Assembly: GCF_044502415.1 (NCBI RefSeq)
Contig: NZ_CP172402.1
Source of the DNA: Haloimpatiens lingqiaonensis
GTDB lineage: Bacteria; Bacillota; Clostridia; Clostridiales; Clostridiaceae
DNA length: 64,000 bases
Reading direction: 5' to 3' (one strand)
Shown here: piece by piece, positions 52,967 to 61,567 of the stretch
Numbering within the stretch: the first letter of the stretch is position 1
How the letters are laid out: each line of letters begins with the position of its first letter
Notes under the pieces: model-generated
Seen by the model: the letters and a program-made list of their open reading frames with translations, nothing else
The model's database searches: none
What the model was told of the DNA's origin: nothing
Position numbers and translations under genes: made by a program

Positions 52967-53827
52967 CTATTTATTAGTAGTTGCTGAATATGAATTATTT
53001 ACACTGCTAACATTACTTTTATAAGCTAAGAAATAAGCTCCTGCTATTAAAACAGCTCCTCCAACTATATTTCCTAAAGTTACTGGCAGTAAATTATTAA
53101 AAATTCCTTTTCCACTAACCAATGCCAATTTTTCTGGAGTTAATCCTGACGCTTGTACATACGCTACATTAGATTTTGCAAAAATGCCTACTGTTAAAAA
53201 ATACATATTTGCTATACAGTGTTCAAATCCACAAGTAACAAATGTCATAACTGGAAACCATGACATAACTACCTTTCCAATAACATCTTTTGATGCTGTG
53301 GCACCCCAAACCGCAAGACATACCAACATGTTACATAATATACCACTAGCAAAAGCTGGACCAAAACTTAAGCCTCCCTTAGCTGCTGCTACCTTTATAA
53401 CGCTACCTCCAAGTTTTCTACCACTTAAATTAAGCATGCCTGATTGAAAAACTAAAAAAGATATAATAATAGCTCCTACAAAATTGGAAATGTACACTAT
53501 TATCCAGTTTCTCAATAACTTTTTAAAACTAACTCTTCCTTCTAGTACTCCTAAAAACATTAGACTATTTCCGGTAAACAATTCAGCTCCACATATAATT
53601 ACTAATATTAACCCTATTGGAAACAGTGCCCCTCCTACCAATTTGGATAATCCTACATTAGTAATACTATGAGTTCCTACTGATGCTACAGCCCCCCCTA
53701 TAGCTACAAATGCCCCTGCCAGTATTCCTAATATAATTCCCTGACTAAGTCCTATTTTTGCCTTTGTTTCTCCTGCTTTAATAGTAATCTCTCTTATTTC
53801 AGCCGGTTTTAAGATTTTACTTTCCAT
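52967..53827 (-). CDS. Formate/nitrite transporter family channel
   Basis: The product of about 286 residues has the six-helix FNT fold: AGAFVAIGGAVASVGTHSI, LVGGALFPIGLILVIICGAE followed by LFTGNSLMF (a family hallmark), NWIIVYISNFVGA, ILCNMLVCLAVWGATASKDV, FVTCGFEHCIANMYFL with the central histidine, and NLLPVTLGNIVGGAVLIAG. Such pentameric channels pass formate, nitrite or hydrosulfide. In an acetogen formate is the first reduced intermediate, so formate is the likely substrate, but selectivity cannot be read from sequence. The start ATG 53827 fits the GGGGATG site better than GTG 53836. The 268-bp upstream gap holds no further gene. Confidence 0.9.
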   Translation of the reverse strand: MESKILKPAEIREITIKAGETKAKIGLSQGIILGILAGAFVAIGGAVASVGTHSITNVGLSKLVGGALFPIGLILVIICGAELFTGNSLMFLGVLEGRVSFKKLLRNWIIVYISNFVGAIIISFLVFQSGMLNLSGRKLGGSVIKVAAAKGGLSFGPAFASGILCNMLVCLAVWGATASKDVIGKVVMSWFPVMTFVTCGFEHCIANMYFLTVGIFAKSNVAYVQASGLTPEKLALVSGKGIFNNLLPVTLGNIVGGAVLIAGAYFLAYKSNVSSVNNSYSATTNK

Positions 53828-54095
53828 ATGACCCACATCCCCTTTTTATTTTTCAATATTTTATTTAACAAACTGCCCTATTTAAAGCAGCTTATTAACA
53901 AATATGTACCCCAAAAAAATCATCTTGAGTCATAAGTTCATATTTATTTGTTTTTTGATTACATTACACTAGAATTCGTAATTTGTAATATAATTTTTAA
54001 TTTTAACGCTTTAATTTTTATCGTATAACCATACATTACGAATTGCGGTACATTAAGCAGTAAATTAAAATGTATATTTCACTTTTTCAAGCTTT

Positions 54096-54728
54096 TTACT
54101 TATATGCATTCTGAGTTAAAATTCCTATAGAAACATCACCTACTACAGCTAAATCTTCTGCTGTAAAGTAGAAAGAAGCGTTTTTATCGAAAAGTATTTG
54201 AGCTGATGGAGGAAATTCTTCATCCCCTGACCATAAAGCAAAAGTTACATATACTCTATTTATAAATTGAAATTTATAAGCTATATCTCCCATTTGCACT
54301 TCTTCCTTTGGAATGTTTTCGAATGCTTTGCGAAACTTGTCCAAATCCTTTCCAAAGGTTCTTATTAATCTTAAGATACATCTTCCATAAAAATTATTGT
54401 AATACACTTCTCCCCCTGGCACATCTCTATAAGTTATATCATGATTAATTGGAGGTACTCCCTTAGCATTTATTAAGTATCTAAGTATTAATGTTTTTAT
54501 AGGGTACTTTTCTATTGAAGAATAATCCCCATTTAATACTTCACCTAATGGATACTTAACTATATAATCTTGTCCCATGATTTTTATAGTAAACTCTTGT
54601 TTTTCTTCATCAAATGTGCATCCAGTATTTTCTACTATTGCTTTTGGATTATAGTTTTTCAATATATCTTTATAGTGTTCATACGGTATTTTATCTTTTC
54701 TTCTTTCTTCCACAGCTTTTTTATCCAT
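54096..54728 (-). CDS. DUF3786 family protein
   Basis: The 210-residue protein contains EERRKDKIPYEHYKDILKNY at the start, then ILRYLINAKGVPPINHDITY and LWSGDEEFPPSAQILFDKNA, the DUF3786 pattern. The function is unknown, but this family is found mainly in anaerobes with corrinoid or acetyl-CoA pathways, and here it is the last gene of the acs cluster, 29 bp after the His-rich protein gene. A role in cofactor or metal handling for that pathway is a reasonable inference, not shown. The ATG has a GAGAGGATG site at slightly long spacing. Confidence 0.82.
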   Translation of the reverse strand: MDKKAVEERRKDKIPYEHYKDILKNYNPKAIVENTGCTFDEEKQEFTIKIMGQDYIVKYPLGEVLNGDYSSIEKYPIKTLILRYLINAKGVPPINHDITYRDVPGGEVYYNNFYGRCILRLIRTFGKDLDKFRKAFENIPKEEVQMGDIAYKFQFINRVYVTFALWSGDEEFPPSAQILFDKNASFYFTAEDLAVVGDVSIGILTQNAYK

Positions 54729-54757
54729 TAGCCCTATTTCATCCTCTCGTTTTAAGG

Positions 54758-55216
54758 TTAAATGTTGTTTCCAGCTTCCTTTAACATTTCATTTGCCTTT
54801 TCCATATATTTTATAGCTTCTTCTATATATTTGGCTGTATCTTCTTTGCCCATTTTTTTAGATTTTTCTACCCATTCCTTAAATCCATCTTCATGAGATT
54901 TATTATGATCTATCCAATGGGATAATAATATTTTTAGAGTTTTTTCTTCTTTATTTAATGATGAATTTTCACCACAACAGCATTCATTTTGATCGTGTGT
55001 ATGTTCATGTGTGTGTTCATGGCAGTGCTCATGATGATGTGTGTGTTCATGACACTCTTCATGAGTATGCTCATGGCAATGTTCATGAGTGTGCTCATGG
55101 CAATGTTCATGAGTGTGCTCATGGCAATGCTCGTGAGTATGCTCTCCATCAAAATGTTCATGAGCATGTTCGTGACAATGCTCATGGGTATGTTCATGTT
55201 TTAAATCTTTACACAT
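54758..55216 (-). CDS. Histidine-rich protein, probable nickel/zinc binder
   Basis: About 152 residues starting MCKDLKHEHTHEHC. The first 75 residues are a His-Glu-His-Thr/Cys repeat with about 30 histidines and many cysteines, encoded by a 24-bp DNA period between about 55020 and 55200. A CCCGE motif (DQNECCCGE) follows, then a helical acidic domain (LLSHWIDHNKSHEDGFKEWV; EEAIKYMEKANEMLKEAGN). Such tracts bind Ni2+ or Zn2+. It lies between cooT (nickel protein) and DUF3786 in the acs cluster, so nickel storage for acetyl-CoA synthase is the likely job. ATG 55216 follows TGGAGGGGATAATT; an earlier in-frame start lacks a site. Unrelated frames inside the repeat are shadows. Confidence 0.85.
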   Translation of the reverse strand: MCKDLKHEHTHEHCHEHAHEHFDGEHTHEHCHEHTHEHCHEHTHEHCHEHTHEECHEHTHHHEHCHEHTHEHTHDQNECCCGENSSLNKEEKTLKILLSHWIDHNKSHEDGFKEWVEKSKKMGKEDTAKYIEEAIKYMEKANEMLKEAGNNI

Positions 55217-55306
55217 AATTATCCCCTCCACGTATTTATATTTTTGCAAATTTAAACTATTAAACTTTTATTCATAAATTCCAGCTTATAATGCCTATTT
55301 TTTAAT

Positions 55307-55415
55307 GTTGTTGAAATATCAAAGTTCAAATATCAAATATCAAATGTTGTTGAAATATCAAAGTTCAAATATCAAATATCAAATATTGTTCATTTTCAGC
55401 CTTGGCTGAAAATGT
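55307..55415. repeat. Tandem 39-bp repeat and hairpin upstream of the His-rich gene
   Basis: Two exact 39-bp units (55307-55345, 55346-55384) begin TGTTGTTGAAATATCAAAGT. A perfect CATTTTCAGCC/GGCTGAAAATG hairpin follows at 55392-55415. They lie between cooT and the His-rich gene within a 251-bp gap. Confidence 0.85.
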
Positions 55416-55467
55416 TATTTGCTTTTTTACTTTGTTATTTGATATTTTTACTTTATTATTTATTTTA

Positions 55468-55659
55468 CTATTTTCCTTCAATTATAATTTTATGATCTAA
55501 TAATTTTATTTCTTTTAACACGCCATCTACTATCTTTTCTTCTCCTAAAAGATCTGCTAAAAATATTTTTCCATCTTCCTTTGGTAAAACTTCTACCACA
55601 TATTCCATTATCTTTTCTTCTCCCTCAGGAGTTATTAAATAAGCTGTTGATTCACACAT
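55468..55659 (-). CDS. cooT: CooT family nickel-binding protein
   Basis: The 63-residue protein begins MCESTAYLITPEGEEKIMEY and ends DHKIIIEGK. The N-terminal Met-Cys and compact beta structure are the CooT pattern; in carbon-monoxide oxidisers CooT binds nickel through Cys2 and is tied to CO dehydrogenase maturation. It lies 23 bp after acsV and before the His-rich gene, in keeping with nickel supply to acetyl-CoA synthase or CODH. The ATG follows GAGGAGGATTTTGCT. Family assignment is strong on pattern; the exact client enzyme is inferred. Confidence 0.88.
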   Translation of the reverse strand: MCESTAYLITPEGEEKIMEYVVEVLPKEDGKIFLADLLGEEKIVDGVLKEIKLLDHKIIIEGK

Positions 55660-55682
55660 AGCAAAATCCTCCTCTTAATAAT

Positions 55683-57611
55683 CTATTCTCCTAACAGTTG
55701 TTTTACTGTTGGGAATCTTTCTATATCAGTATGTGGTAAAAAACATGCTGATACAAATTCATCCATATATCCAGGCTCCACACTTAATTCTAAGTAAGTT
55801 ATACCACTGGATATTTCCTCAAGTTTATCCTTGGCTTCTTTACTCATTATAGTTAAATAACATCCTATTAATGAGCTATTACCTATATACTTCACCTTAT
55901 CTCTAGGTATATCTGGAAGCATACCTATCATTATTGAGCTTTCTACATCTAAGTTATTTCCAATGCCTCCAGCTATGTATAATCTATCTATACAATCAAA
56001 GTCCATTCCCACACTGGAAATCATTGATGATATCCCAGAATAAACAGCTCCTTTAGCTCTTATAAAATTATCTATGTCAACCTCATTTATGGTTATATTC
56101 TTCTCTATATTATATTCTTCTTTAAAGGCTAATATATACTCACCCATACCATGCTCATCAAATCTAACTCTAGGTGTGTTTAAACCTTTAACAATTTTTC
56201 CTCTTCTATCAATTATTTTAGCGACCATTAACTGATATATTAAGTCTATTATACCAGAACCACATATACCTATAGGTTTTTCTTCACCTATTATTTGAAT
56301 CTTTGGCTCATAGGTATTTTTATCTATTTCCACCTTTTCAATAGCTCCACTAGATGCTCTCATACCACAACTTATTTCTCCACCTTCAAAAGCTGGTCCT
56401 GCTGAGCACGCGCAACTCATTAAGAATTCCCTATTACCAAAAACTATCTCTCCATTGGTTCCTAAATCTATAAATAAAACATTTTCTTCAGAATTCCAAA
56501 TACCAGAGGCTAACGCTCCTGCAGTAATGTCTCCTCCTACATAACTTGCCACAGATGGGGCTAAATATATAGTGGTTTCAGGATTTACATCCACTCCTAA
56601 TTCATTTGCTTTTATGTATGGAGAACTTAAAAATGCTGGTATGTAAGGCTCCATCCTTATGTAATCAGGCTGAATGCCTAAGAATAAATGACTCATAGTA
56701 GTATTTCCTGCTACTACAAAAGATGCAATTTCATGAGATTCTATACTGCTTTCTCTATACATTTTTGCCAATAATGGATTTATGGTATATTTTATGATGG
56801 CGTCATTTAATTTTTTAATTCCATCCTTCTTACCTGCATAAATTATTCTATTTATTACATCTGCTCCATATTGTATTTGTGCATTTCCTGAAGAGGCCTT
56901 AGCTATTATATCTCCAGAATTTAAGTTTATAATACATGCTGCAACTGAAGTAGTACCAATATCTATAGCTACTCCATATAATTTATTTGAGGTGTCATTT
57001 CCCTCTATATTTATTATGTTTATGTTATTTTCTTCTTCAATATAAGTTATAGTAATATTAAAATTATTTTTCCTTAAGATATGAGGTATATTTTTGATTA
57101 CTGAAAGCCCACATTGAACATTTCCACATCCCAATGTATTTCTTACCTGTCTTATTAATCTATCCACATCTGATATGTTATCGTCTAGAGTTGGTTCTGG
57201 AATTTGTAAAAAACTTTTTTTAATATTTATCCCAAGCTTTATTCCATTTTCTTTTAGTTTTTCTATTGCTTCTTTAAATATTATCTTTTCCTTTTCTCCA
57301 CCTAAGTCTTCTATCTTCATATTGTGCATAGCATCATCAGCAGTGGAAGGAATCTCTACATCCACATCTCCATTTACAGTAGAGCAGCAAGCTAATACAT
57401 AACCCTGTGCTAGTTCCTCTTCACTTATATGATTGCTTTTACTACAATTTACTTGTCCATTAATTATCTTAACCTTGCATTTTCCACAAGAGCCATTACC
57501 ATTACAAGGTGCATCTATAAATATTCCAGCTCCTCGTATTACTGCAAGCAAGCTTTCTCCATTTTTTGCTTCTACCTGTACTCCATGAGAAGTAAAATTA
57601 ACTTTAGCCAT
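55683..57611 (-). CDS. acsV: Corrinoid protein reductive activator AcsV/RACo
   Basis: Uses ATP and an iron-sulfur centre to re-reduce the inactive Co(II) form of the corrinoid iron-sulfur protein. The 642-residue product has an N-terminal plant-type 2Fe-2S domain (DAPCNGNGSCGKC with C36, C42, C45 and a fourth near 75), a linker, then an ASKHA ATPase core (VAIDIGTTSVAACIINL; NVLFIDLGTNGEIVFGNREF; GSGIIDLIYQL; AGGIGNNLDVESS). This matches DUF4445/RACo activators in acetogens. The ATG follows AGGGGGTATTGATTT. It is in the acs operon between gcvH and cooT. Confidence 0.93.
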   Translation of the reverse strand: MAKVNFTSHGVQVEAKNGESLLAVIRGAGIFIDAPCNGNGSCGKCKVKIINGQVNCSKSNHISEEELAQGYVLACCSTVNGDVDVEIPSTADDAMHNMKIEDLGGEKEKIIFKEAIEKLKENGIKLGINIKKSFLQIPEPTLDDNISDVDRLIRQVRNTLGCGNVQCGLSVIKNIPHILRKNNFNITITYIEEENNINIINIEGNDTSNKLYGVAIDIGTTSVAACIINLNSGDIIAKASSGNAQIQYGADVINRIIYAGKKDGIKKLNDAIIKYTINPLLAKMYRESSIESHEIASFVVAGNTTMSHLFLGIQPDYIRMEPYIPAFLSSPYIKANELGVDVNPETTIYLAPSVASYVGGDITAGALASGIWNSEENVLFIDLGTNGEIVFGNREFLMSCACSAGPAFEGGEISCGMRASSGAIEKVEIDKNTYEPKIQIIGEEKPIGICGSGIIDLIYQLMVAKIIDRRGKIVKGLNTPRVRFDEHGMGEYILAFKEEYNIEKNITINEVDIDNFIRAKGAVYSGISSMISSVGMDFDCIDRLYIAGGIGNNLDVESSIMIGMLPDIPRDKVKYIGNSSLIGCYLTIMSKEAKDKLEEISSGITYLELSVEPGYMDEFVSACFLPHTDIERFPTVKQLLGE

Positions 57612-57635
57612 AAATCAATACCCCCTGTAAGAAAA

Positions 57636-57659
57636 GCTTTCTCGGCCTAGGCCGAGAAA
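57636..57659. other. 12-bp perfect hairpin between gcvH and acsV
   Basis: CTTTCTCGGCC/GGCCGAGAAAG form a nearly loopless GC-rich palindrome in the 55-bp gap; on the minus strand TTTTCTT follows. It may be a leaky terminator or an RNA-processing point that sets different levels for gcvH and acsV. Confidence 0.7.
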
Positions 57660-57666
57660 GACTATA

Positions 57667-58041
57667 CTATTTTATACTTGATTGGTAATCAGCAGAGCTT
57701 AATAAATTATCTAGCTCACCTTTATCACTTAATTGAACTTTTATAATCCAAGCATCATATGCATCTTCATTTATATATTCTGGTTCATCATCTAACTTTT
57801 CATTTATTTCTAACACTGTTCCTGAAATTGGAGCAAATAAATCTGAAGCCTTTTTAGAAGATTCAACTACTCCAAAAGTTTCATCTTGAGTTATTTCATC
57901 GTCTACTTCTGGCATTTCAACAAACAATATTTCTCCCAATTGACTTTGAGCAAAATCAGTTATTCCAACATAAGCTGTATCTCCCTCAACTCTTGCCCAA
58001 GTATGTTCTTTACTATAATATAAATTTTCTGGATGATTCAT
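57667..58041 (-). CDS. gcvH: Glycine cleavage H-type lipoyl protein
   Basis: The 124-residue protein matches GcvH: HTWARVEGDTAYVGITDFAQ, LGEILFVEMPEVDDEI, and the lipoyl site VVESSKKASDLFAP with the likely modified lysine at 63. It would carry the aminomethyl or other groups on a lipoyl arm. No gcvT or gcvP lies nearby. In several acetogens a gcvH is part of the acetyl-CoA gene cluster, where its role is not settled; here it lies between acsB and acsV. The ATG follows AGGGAGGCATATAT. Confidence 0.93.
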   Translation of the reverse strand: MNHPENLYYSKEHTWARVEGDTAYVGITDFAQSQLGEILFVEMPEVDDEITQDETFGVVESSKKASDLFAPISGTVLEINEKLDDEPEYINEDAYDAWIIKVQLSDKGELDNLLSSADYQSSIK

Positions 58042-58086
58042 ATATATGCCTCCCTAAAATATTTTAAACATAAATGACCATATTGT

Positions 58087-58228
58087 AGTTATAGCGGATT
58101 TAAATTATATTTAAACCCACTATAACTGAACTTAAACAATAACTATAGTTATTAACTCAACTGATGAAGGTGGTAATAGCACAGATTATGCAAGTATCTT
58201 AAACAATAACTATAGTTATTAACTCAAC
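58087..58228. repeat. Hairpin and direct repeats with AATAACTATAGTTATT palindrome
   Basis: AGTTATAG...TTTAAA/TTTAAA...CTATAACT form a hairpin (58087-58128). Two copies of a ~31-bp sequence, each containing the 16-bp palindrome AATAACTATAGTTATT, lie at 58131-58162 and 58198-58228, 35 bp apart. This is in the 518-bp gap between acsB and gcvH. Confidence 0.75.
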
Positions 58229-58236
58229 TTTCGCAT

Positions 58237-58370
58237 ATAAACAGAACTCTTAGCTTCAGATGGAGTTTTCACTCCAACTGAAGGTTAGAGATCGTTATCC
58301 AGGGACGTAGCTGCCGTTATCTCCCACTTTGTTAGAGGTGGAAGTGTTACGGCAGGTAGTCATCGGATAA
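58237..58370 (+). repeat. Double-hairpin intergenic repeat, copy A5
   Basis: AAACAGAACTCTTAGCTTCA, hairpin I, TTATCCAGGGACGTAGCTGC, inner stem CTCCCACTT with GAGGTGGAAG (one change from A4), ending GTAGTCATCGGATAA. It lies inside the acs gene cluster. Beyond it (to 58559) are TTACTTCTTAC simple repeats. Confidence 0.85.
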
Positions 58371-58559
58371 ACTTTAAGCTTTACGCTATATAAGGTAAGA
58401 AGTAAGAATTATTACTTATAGATTAATTATAAAAAACTCCTAGAGTTTTATCCTTAACTCTTACTTCTTACTTCTTATCTAATACCCATTACTTATCTAC
58501 AAATTTTATATTTTTATTTTATAGCTGCGAAAGTTGAATTATTAATTCTTAATTCTTAA

Positions 58560-60686
58560 TTACATAATAGGATCCATAGTTAATGCTGGATGACCTTTTT
58601 CTTCTAAGAATGCTAATACGCCTTCTGAATCTGTAGATATAGTTTCATCACAAATCATATCTGCAAAGTTATCTATATCATATAATTCTTTAGCTGTTTT
58701 ATTTAATTTTTCTTTAACAAATTCTTTTAATTCTTTTGGCATCCAAACGATTCTTGAAACTCCGCCTTCAGCTTTTAAGAATTTCTTTGAAGATATGAAT
58801 GGTCTTCCATGTCCCATAAATCCTGGAGTTTGGACTCCACCACCTGTCATAGATGCAAGTTCTCCAAAAGTCATTCCTAGAGGAGAAATTGAACCATATT
58901 CTCTGTTTACTATTACAACACCATTAGCCTCTGGCATTATACCGCAGATACATTCAAAACATCCACAAGATGTCATTGGATCTTGAAGTAAGCTGTATAA
59001 TGTAACTTGGCTTACTGCACCTTGAGACATTTGCTCAACAACTTCATTTACCTTTTGCCAAATACCTAAGTTTTCGTCAATAACTCCTTCTTTTGGTATT
59101 GCTTGACATGGTCCTGTTGGATTTAATTCTAGTGTAGCTTTAGCATCTAACCAACTAACTGCTCCGCAAAGTCCAAGTCTTTCAGGTGTTACAACACATA
59201 CGTGAGCTGGAGCGAAAGATTGACATAAGTTACAAGTGTAGAAAGTATCTACATTTTCGTCTATTAGAGATTCTAATCTTTCATCTCTTTCCATGTATCT
59301 TGGCATAGCATATTTTTCTCTTAATTCTCCACATTTATCTGGATCAGTTACTATAGTAACTTGACATTTATCCACAACAGATCCGAATTCATCTAATATC
59401 TTAGCATAGATAACTTCTCCTATGTGGTTTAATCTAAAGCCTTTTTCATAAGCTTCCTTACCTATTCTAACCCAAGTTAAGTTTCTTTGACCAACGTGCA
59501 TTACACCTTCTATATAGTTTAAGAAATAGTGAAGTCTTCTTTCAAGAACTGGTTCAAAGTCTTTTTGCATGTTAGCTCCAGCAACTTCTATGAATACTCC
59601 TAATGGAAGTCTTCCTGGTGCTTCTGTTATAGTATCAACATCTGGACCTATTAATGTAATCTTATGATCTTCAACTTCTGAAAGTTCTCTTTGCATTACT
59701 AGTTCCCAAGCATCAGTTTTTCCTCCACCAAATTCAGCAAACATATCATTCTTTCTTATTCTTTCACCTTCAAATGCTGCTGCAAAAGCTACTGGTATAG
59801 GAATTTCAGTTATTTTTATTTTTATATGTCTAGCTTCTAATGAAGTTTTTGGTACTTTATCATAATCTTTTTGAGTTAATAATAATGTTGGAACTTCTTG
59901 AACATCTTGGTCAGTAATTACTGGGAATCCAAGTGCTATAGCACCTGCTCCTGCAGAAACTACTAATTCACTAAGTGGTCCAAAGGCATTTACAAAAGCA
60001 AGAATTCTCTTGTCTGTGTACTCTAAGAAATCACCGAATTTACCGCCTTCAAGTGCACCAAATATAAATCCTGCTCTTATAGCTACTGATACAACATGAA
60101 TTACTGATGTTACATCATATCCAACAGGAATAACTCTTAGGTCTAGACCCATTTTTACATTAGCTTCTATAGCTTGGTCAATTACCTTTCCTACTAAGAA
60201 AGTAAGAAGTCCTTTTGATTGGTAATCTTTTATAACTTTTGCTGCGGTTTCACTATCTGGACATTCTCCTAAAACAACTGCTATTCCAGGGATATCGCCA
60301 GTAACTAGTGGAACTCCTAATGAACGGATAACTGGGTCTGGTACAAAGCCTATACAAGGTTCTGTGTATGGTGTGTCACTTAATACATATTTAGCAGCTT
60401 CAATTATTTCTGCTGCTACTGCAGTAGCAAGTCCTGCATTTAAAGCCTTTTCTAATCTTTCTTCTTGAACTATTAAGCTTTCTACTACAGCTAAAGCTCC
60501 TTCTAGTTCTTCAAGAGTAGTTATTTTCTTTCCTGTAGCTGCAAAAATTATTGGAAGTGCATAAGCAGTGTCAGGAAAAGCAACTTTACAATCTTTACCT
60601 TTTTCACTTATAGCTTGAGCAACTAGGCCTTTAGCTGCTTCTAAAGCTTGATTTGAGCCTGTAAATATAGTTTGAAATAAATTCAT
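58560..60686 (-). CDS. acsB: Acetyl-CoA synthase (CO-methylating), AcsB
   Basis: Joins CO, a corrinoid-bound methyl group and CoA to acetyl-CoA at the nickel-containing A-cluster. The 708-residue product starts MNLFQTIFTGSNQALEAAKG. A-cluster ligand regions are visible: FYTCNLCQSFAPAHVCVVTP and ERLGLCGAVSW, then DPMTSCGCFECICGIMPEAN, which supplies the Cys-Gly-Cys proximal-distal nickel site. The CO dehydrogenase partner acsA is not in this window. The ATG follows GGGGGTAAGGGAAG and lies 16 bp after acsE. The gene appears complete. Confidence 0.96.
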   Translation of the reverse strand: MNLFQTIFTGSNQALEAAKGLVAQAISEKGKDCKVAFPDTAYALPIIFAATGKKITTLEELEGALAVVESLIVQEERLEKALNAGLATAVAAEIIEAAKYVLSDTPYTEPCIGFVPDPVIRSLGVPLVTGDIPGIAVVLGECPDSETAAKVIKDYQSKGLLTFLVGKVIDQAIEANVKMGLDLRVIPVGYDVTSVIHVVSVAIRAGFIFGALEGGKFGDFLEYTDKRILAFVNAFGPLSELVVSAGAGAIALGFPVITDQDVQEVPTLLLTQKDYDKVPKTSLEARHIKIKITEIPIPVAFAAAFEGERIRKNDMFAEFGGGKTDAWELVMQRELSEVEDHKITLIGPDVDTITEAPGRLPLGVFIEVAGANMQKDFEPVLERRLHYFLNYIEGVMHVGQRNLTWVRIGKEAYEKGFRLNHIGEVIYAKILDEFGSVVDKCQVTIVTDPDKCGELREKYAMPRYMERDERLESLIDENVDTFYTCNLCQSFAPAHVCVVTPERLGLCGAVSWLDAKATLELNPTGPCQAIPKEGVIDENLGIWQKVNEVVEQMSQGAVSQVTLYSLLQDPMTSCGCFECICGIMPEANGVVIVNREYGSISPLGMTFGELASMTGGGVQTPGFMGHGRPFISSKKFLKAEGGVSRIVWMPKELKEFVKEKLNKTAKELYDIDNFADMICDETISTDSEGVLAFLEEKGHPALTMDPIM

Positions 60687-60702
60687 CTTCCCTTACCCCC
60701 TT

Positions 60703-61488
60703 TTATAGATCTAAATAAGAATCTGCGTATAAAACTGCTCCATTTATAATATCACAAGTTTTTATAGTTTCCATTAATCTTTGATCACATGGGTTCATAA
60801 TTGCTGATGTTAATCCTGCTTGCATAGCCATAGCACAGAAATTAGCATCCATTATTGGTCTTAAATGTTTTGGTGCTCCATTAGATACATTACTTAATCC
60901 ACAAACAGTCTTAAGCTCCATTTCGCTTATTAATCTAACTGCTTCTAGAACTTCTTTTTGTTTTTCTTGCATTCCTTTTATAACTAGGAATAGAGGGTCA
61001 AATAACATATCTGTTGGTTCTAATCCTAAAGACATTCCTCTTTCAAGCATTTCTGTACAATATGCCATTCTTTCGTCATTGTCTCTTGTAATACCTTCTT
61101 TAGCACATAAAGCTATTACCATTGCATCGTTAGCAGCTGCTAAATCTATCATTTCTATTCTTTCTCCAGCATCTGCTGAGTTTATTATTGGCTTTCCTTT
61201 TTCTCTGTTATAAACTTTTATTCCAGCTTCTATTGCTTTTTTATTAGTTGTATCTAAAGCAAGAGGAACGTTATTGAATTCGTTTTGTAGTAATTGTACA
61301 GCCCATGGCATTACGTCTTCGCCATCTTTTTCAGCAGGTCCTATATTTAAATCTAGGTAATGAGCACCTGCATCTAGTTGTTCTTTTGCTCTTTTTAATA
61401 TTGGTTCAGGATTTCTTTCTGCTAATGCTTTTCTTATAGTTGGTGATATACAGTGAATTCTTTCCCCTATAATCATGAATTTTTCCAT
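60703..61488 (-). CDS. acsE: Methyltetrahydrofolate:corrinoid/iron-sulfur protein methyltransferase AcsE
   Basis: Transfers the methyl group from methyl-tetrahydrofolate to cobalt of the AcsCD protein. The 261-residue product is a pterin-binding TIM barrel with FMIIGERIHCISPTIRKAL at the start, DAGAHYLDLNIGPAEKDGED, PLALDTTNKKAIEAG, and KTVCGLSNVSNGAPKHLRP (the N in GLSNVS is a folate contact in this family). Length is normal. The ATG follows AGGGGAGAAAAAAC. It lies between acsC and acsB in the same operon. Confidence 0.96.
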   Translation of the reverse strand: MEKFMIIGERIHCISPTIRKALAERNPEPILKRAKEQLDAGAHYLDLNIGPAEKDGEDVMPWAVQLLQNEFNNVPLALDTTNKKAIEAGIKVYNREKGKPIINSADAGERIEMIDLAAANDAMVIALCAKEGITRDNDERMAYCTEMLERGMSLGLEPTDMLFDPLFLVIKGMQEKQKEVLEAVRLISEMELKTVCGLSNVSNGAPKHLRPIMDANFCAMAMQAGLTSAIMNPCDQRLMETIKTCDIINGAVLYADSYLDL

Positions 61489-61523
61489 GTTTTTTCTCCC
61501 CTTTTCAATTTTTTATTTTAAAC

Positions 61524-61556
61524 TCTTACATAAAGGGGGGCTCCCCTCTATGTAAG
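61524..61556. other. Intercistronic hairpin between acsC and acsE
   Basis: CTTACATA (61524-61531) and TATGTAAG (61549-61556) enclose a GGGG/CCCC stem. There is no strong T-run on the minus strand, so an mRNA-stabilising or processing element is more likely than a terminator. Confidence 0.65.
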
Positions 61557-61567
61557 AAGTATATTTC

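Noticed and set aside
54955..55218. Open frames on both strands within the His-rich gene
   Set aside because: They arise from the 24-bp codon repeat; only the His-rich frame has a ribosome site and a non-repeat domain.
55307..55384. Two tandem 39-bp units, considered as a CRISPR array
   Set aside because: The units are directly adjacent with no variable spacers and no cas genes are present.
58150..58200. GGTGGTAATAGCAC in the acsB-gcvH gap as a T-box
   Set aside because: It lacks the full T-box core, antiterminator and specifier, and lies on the plus strand while the genes are on the minus strand.
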